Positions 5,326 to 6,832 of a stretch of DNA of 6,832 nucleotides are shown in pieces (position 1 is the stretch's first letter; every line of letters begins with the position of its first letter). The notes under the pieces were generated by a model, which was given only the letters and a program-made list of their open reading frames with translations, searched no databases and was not told where the DNA came from. A program made the translations under genes and the position numbers. The stretch spans positions 1 to 6,832 of the forward strand of contig PLEA01000445.1 of NCBI GenBank assembly GCA_003136335.1. Reading direction: 5' to 3'. The DNA comes from Acidobacteriaceae bacterium. Its GTDB lineage: Bacteria > Acidobacteriota > Terriglobia > Terriglobales > SbA1.

Positions 5326-5706
5326 ATGCCTCCTGCACCCGGCGCCAATAAAGCCGTTGGGATGGTTCCCGACGAGCTTAAGTTTGAACCGAAGTCGAAA
5401 GGGCTCGCCACGCCGCGCAAGAAAAAGCCCAAGGAGCTGGCCGTCATCACCGAATGCTGCACGGGATGCGCTGGCTCGCCCGCGTGCGTCGAATATTGTC
5501 CGGTGGAAGACTGCATGTTCTGGGTACCCGACGAAGACAACCCGCCGTTCGGCCGCATCGCGATCGATCCCATCCTCTGCATCGGATGCAAGAAATGCTT
5601 GAGCAAGGGCCCGGACGGTTGTTTCCTCGACGGCTGCCCCTGGGACGCCATTGCCATGGTGGATACGGCTGAGGTGGAAAAAGAAGTTGGGCCGATGACG
5701 ATTTAG
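5326..5706 (+). CDS. Two-cluster [4Fe-4S] ferredoxin-like protein
   Basis: A 126-residue soluble electron-transfer protein. Two cysteine motifs are visible: C45-x2-C48-x5-C54-x3-C58-P and C85-x2-C88-x2-C91 followed by C104-P, with additional C44, C63 and C99. This supports two iron-sulfur clusters, although both motifs are wider than the textbook C-x2-C-x2-C-x3-C-P. The N-terminal 40 residues are basic (RKKKPKE) and the C-terminus is acidic. The frame is open upstream to 5197, but an earlier start would translate across the CRP-type site and promoter; the ATG at 5326 fits the TATAAT box. An internal ATG at 5362 is possible and would still keep every cysteine. Redox partner unknown; no oxidoreductase gene adjoins it. 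Divergent from ssb; convergent with the broken VOC gene 9 bp downstream, with no terminator seen. Confidence 0.88.
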   Translation: MPPAPGANKAVGMVPDELKFEPKSKGLATPRKKKPKELAVITECCTGCAGSPACVEYCPVEDCMFWVPDEDNPPFGRIAIDPILCIGCKKCLSKGPDGCFLDGCPWDAIAMVDTAEVEKEVGPMTI

Positions 5707-5715
5707 GTTCGGTGG

Positions 5716-5733
5716 TCAGCTCTCAGCTTTCAG
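5716..5733. repeat. Heptad repeat at the VOC gene 3' end
   Basis: TCAGCTC, TCAGCTT and TCAG follow each other with a 7-bp period. The stretch covers the stop codon and last residues (KAES) of the VOC reading frame and may be a short intergenic repeat that has supplied the C-terminus. Confidence 0.45.
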
Positions 5734-6113
5734 TTGCGGCAAGTCCCACTGGTTGCTGTAGAGATCCTCGAAGACCGCCACGGTTCCGTACGATTCCTCG
5801 CTTGGCGGCCGGCAGAAGGTCACTCCGCGGGCGGTCATTTCACGATAGTCGCGCCAGAAATTGTCGGTGTGGAGAAACAAGAAGACGCTTCCGCCGGTCT
5901 GGTTGCCAATGTGGCTGGCCGGCTCGGGCGTCACTGCTCTGGCGAGCAGTAAGCCAGTTCCGGTTGATCTCGGCGGCCTCACCAGCACCCAGCGCTTGCT
6001 GTTGCCGAGATCTATGTCTTCGATCAATTGAAAGCCGAGAGTTGCGTGTAGAACGTTAGCGCCACGTCGTAATCGCGAACCAAAAGAGCGACATAGCCCA
6101 GTGTCTGTGCCAT
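5716..6113 (-). pseudogene. VOC/glyoxalase-family gene with a one-base frameshift
   Basis: Starting at the ATG at 6113, the minus strand reads MAQTLGYVALLVRDYDVALT followed by FYTQL, the classic first half-strand and helix of a vicinal-oxygen-chelate module, then runs into another frame and a stop near 6024. The family pattern resumes one frame over at 6036 with GFQLIEDIDLG and continues through FLFLHTDNFWRDY, ARGVTF and GTVAVFEDLYSNQWDLPQ to the stop at 5716. One base is missing in the GAGAG stretch 6037-6041, where FYTQLLGFQL would be expected. Restored, the protein would have about 132 residues, a normal single VOC module. Members include glyoxalase I, bleomycin-binding and dioxygenase-like proteins; substrate not inferable. 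The rest of the frame is well conserved, so the break is recent or a sequencing or assembly error. It starts 3 nt after the stop of the upstream small ORF, and its own ribosome site is weak. Confidence 0.8.
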
Positions 6114-6116
6114 GAG

Positions 6117-6410
6117 TTAGCAGACCCAAATGCCGCCTGGCAGTACGAAGGCTGCACTGACGGCAATTGCGTCGAGAGCGTACGAACATATTGTCCCGAA
6201 CACCGAATATTTCCGACGTCGCACACGATCATGCAGTCTGCGGGCGGCAATACCAATTCCCGTGCGCGTCAACCCGACACTCCAGACGTTTGGTTTGGGC
6301 GATCCACGCACACCATATCCATTTTGAGGACCAATGAGGCCGTGGTATAACCCGCGGCTTTTATAGCGACGAAATATCCAAATGCCATTAAGTGCTGGGC
6401 CAGCGGGCAT
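6117..6410 (-). CDS. Possible 97-residue protein, unrecognised
   Basis: An ORF filling the space between the lipoyl-domain gene (14 bp upstream) and the VOC gene (ATG 3 nt after this stop). GGAG lies 7 nt before the ATG at 6410, and the tight spacing on both sides suits translational coupling. Against it: no domain is recognisable, the product is basic in the middle (ARRLHDRVRRRKY), third codon positions look less GC-rich than in neighbouring genes, and overlapping frames are also open. The C-terminal part (YALDAIAVSAAFVLPGGIWVC) is hydrophobic. It may be a real small gene, a decayed one, or the leader region of the VOC gene. Confidence 0.3.
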   Translation of the reverse strand: MPAGPALNGIWIFRRYKSRGLYHGLIGPQNGYGVRGSPKPNVWSVGLTRTGIGIAARRLHDRVRRRKYSVFGTICSYALDAIAVSAAFVLPGGIWVC

Positions 6411-6424
6411 GATGGTTCTCCAGT

Positions 6425-6832
6425 CTAGTGTCGGCTTCGGTCGCGGATCGCTTTTTCCGTTTCCAGCGCCTGCTGGCGCACGTGATCGGGAATATCCGGC
6501 AGATCCCGTTCGTAGGGACGAATCGCCGCCAGATCATCCATCTGCCCGACCAGATACAGAGCCCGCAGCGCCTCCCACACCTGCTCGCTTCCCGGATCGA
6601 CCACTGCCACTTCTGCGCCCACGGCTACATTTGCGCCGGGCTGCGAGACGGAACGGATTCGTCCGGGAATCGGCGAGCGGACTTCGACTGGCCCGCCAGG
6701 GGTCGCCAGCTTCGCCAGCAATCCGCCTTGATGAATGGCTGTGCCAGGGCGGTCCGCATCGACGACGTGACCAGTTGCGCGAGCAGTGATCTGCGCGGGC
6801 TGCAGCAAGGCCACAATTTGCGGACGGCCGGT
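6425..6832 (-). CDS. Lipoyl/HlyD-like hammerhead-domain protein, N-terminus cut by window edge
   Basis: The frame is open to the right edge; 135 residues are visible. Two half-motifs of a biotinyl/lipoyl barrel are seen: GHVVDADRPGTAIHQGGLLAKLA (about 21-43, listed here only as the first half) and SPIPGRIRSV with GANVAVGAEVAVVDPG (about 53-81). Where carrier proteins have the modified lysine (A-M-K-M), this protein has DPGSEQV, so it is not expected to be biotinylated or lipoylated; it resembles the hammerhead of HlyD/RND membrane-fusion proteins or a structural relative. A helical tail follows (VWEALRALYLVGQMDDLAAI, then a charged end), unusual for membrane-fusion proteins. A GTG at 6814 could be a start but the barrel would lose nothing, so the true start is undecided and probably outside. 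It heads a possible leftward unit with the small ORF and VOC gene. Confidence 0.65.
   Translation of the reverse strand, partial: TGRPQIVALLQPAQITARATGHVVDADRPGTAIHQGGLLAKLATPGGPVEVRSPIPGRIRSVSQPGANVAVGAEVAVVDPGSEQVWEALRALYLVGQMDDLAAIRPYERDLPDIPDHVRQQALETEKAIRDRSRH

Noticed and set aside
6339..6363. A plus-strand hairpin (GCCGTGG/CCGCGGC) followed by TTTT, resembling an intrinsic terminator.
   Set aside because: The T-run is only four bases, one pair is G-U, and no plus-strand gene ends nearby; it also lies inside the possible small minus-strand ORF.

Overview
The window looks like chromosomal DNA of a GC-rich, Gram-negative soil-type bacterium. An Acidobacteriota (Terriglobia-like) origin fits best: there is a TonB-type protein with a long low-complexity linker, a two-cluster ferredoxin with cysteine spacing unlike the textbook pattern, and a VOC gene, and genes are scattered singly with little operon structure. 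This assignment is inference; no rRNA or other taxonomic marker is present. I see no prophage, CRISPR array, insertion sequence, tRNA or rRNA.

Layout, left to right. The 3'-truncated gene for UDP-glucose 6-dehydrogenase runs leftward off the left edge (3-914, minus). A 476-bp gap follows, holding a 14-bp tandem repeat built on the palindrome GTTCCGAAC, directly next to a perfect TTGACA. Then comes a 506-residue protein with a cytoplasmic GAF sensor domain, one membrane helix, a Ser/Thr-rich periplasmic linker and a TonB C-terminal domain (1391-2911, plus). Convergent to it, 26 bp away, is a LuxR/NarL-type regulator whose receiver domain has lost the key phosphorylation residues (2938-3714, minus). 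A 460-bp gap with a second, unrelated 14-bp tandem repeat leads to a small zinc-ribbon protein (4175-4426, plus). Next are ssb (4661-5152, minus) and a divergent two-cluster ferredoxin (5326-5706, plus). Their shared 173-bp intergenic region contains a perfect CRP-type palindrome and two good promoters. Right of the ferredoxin lie a VOC/glyoxalase-like gene broken by a one-base frameshift (5716-6113, minus), a possible 97-residue ORF (6117-6410, minus) and the C-terminal part of a non-biotinylated lipoyl/HlyD-like hammerhead protein entering from the right edge (6425-6832, minus). The last three are closely spaced and may be one leftward transcription unit.

How the parts relate. There is no single multi-gene pathway here. 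The most unusual content is regulatory and architectural: a GAF sensor fused to TonB, a phosphorylation-independent-looking response regulator, an ssb promoter with the geometry of a CRP class II promoter, and a ferredoxin promoter that places the transcription start on the A of the ATG (a leaderless mRNA). The GAF-TonB protein and the regulator are end-to-end neighbours, but the sequence shows no direct functional link between them.
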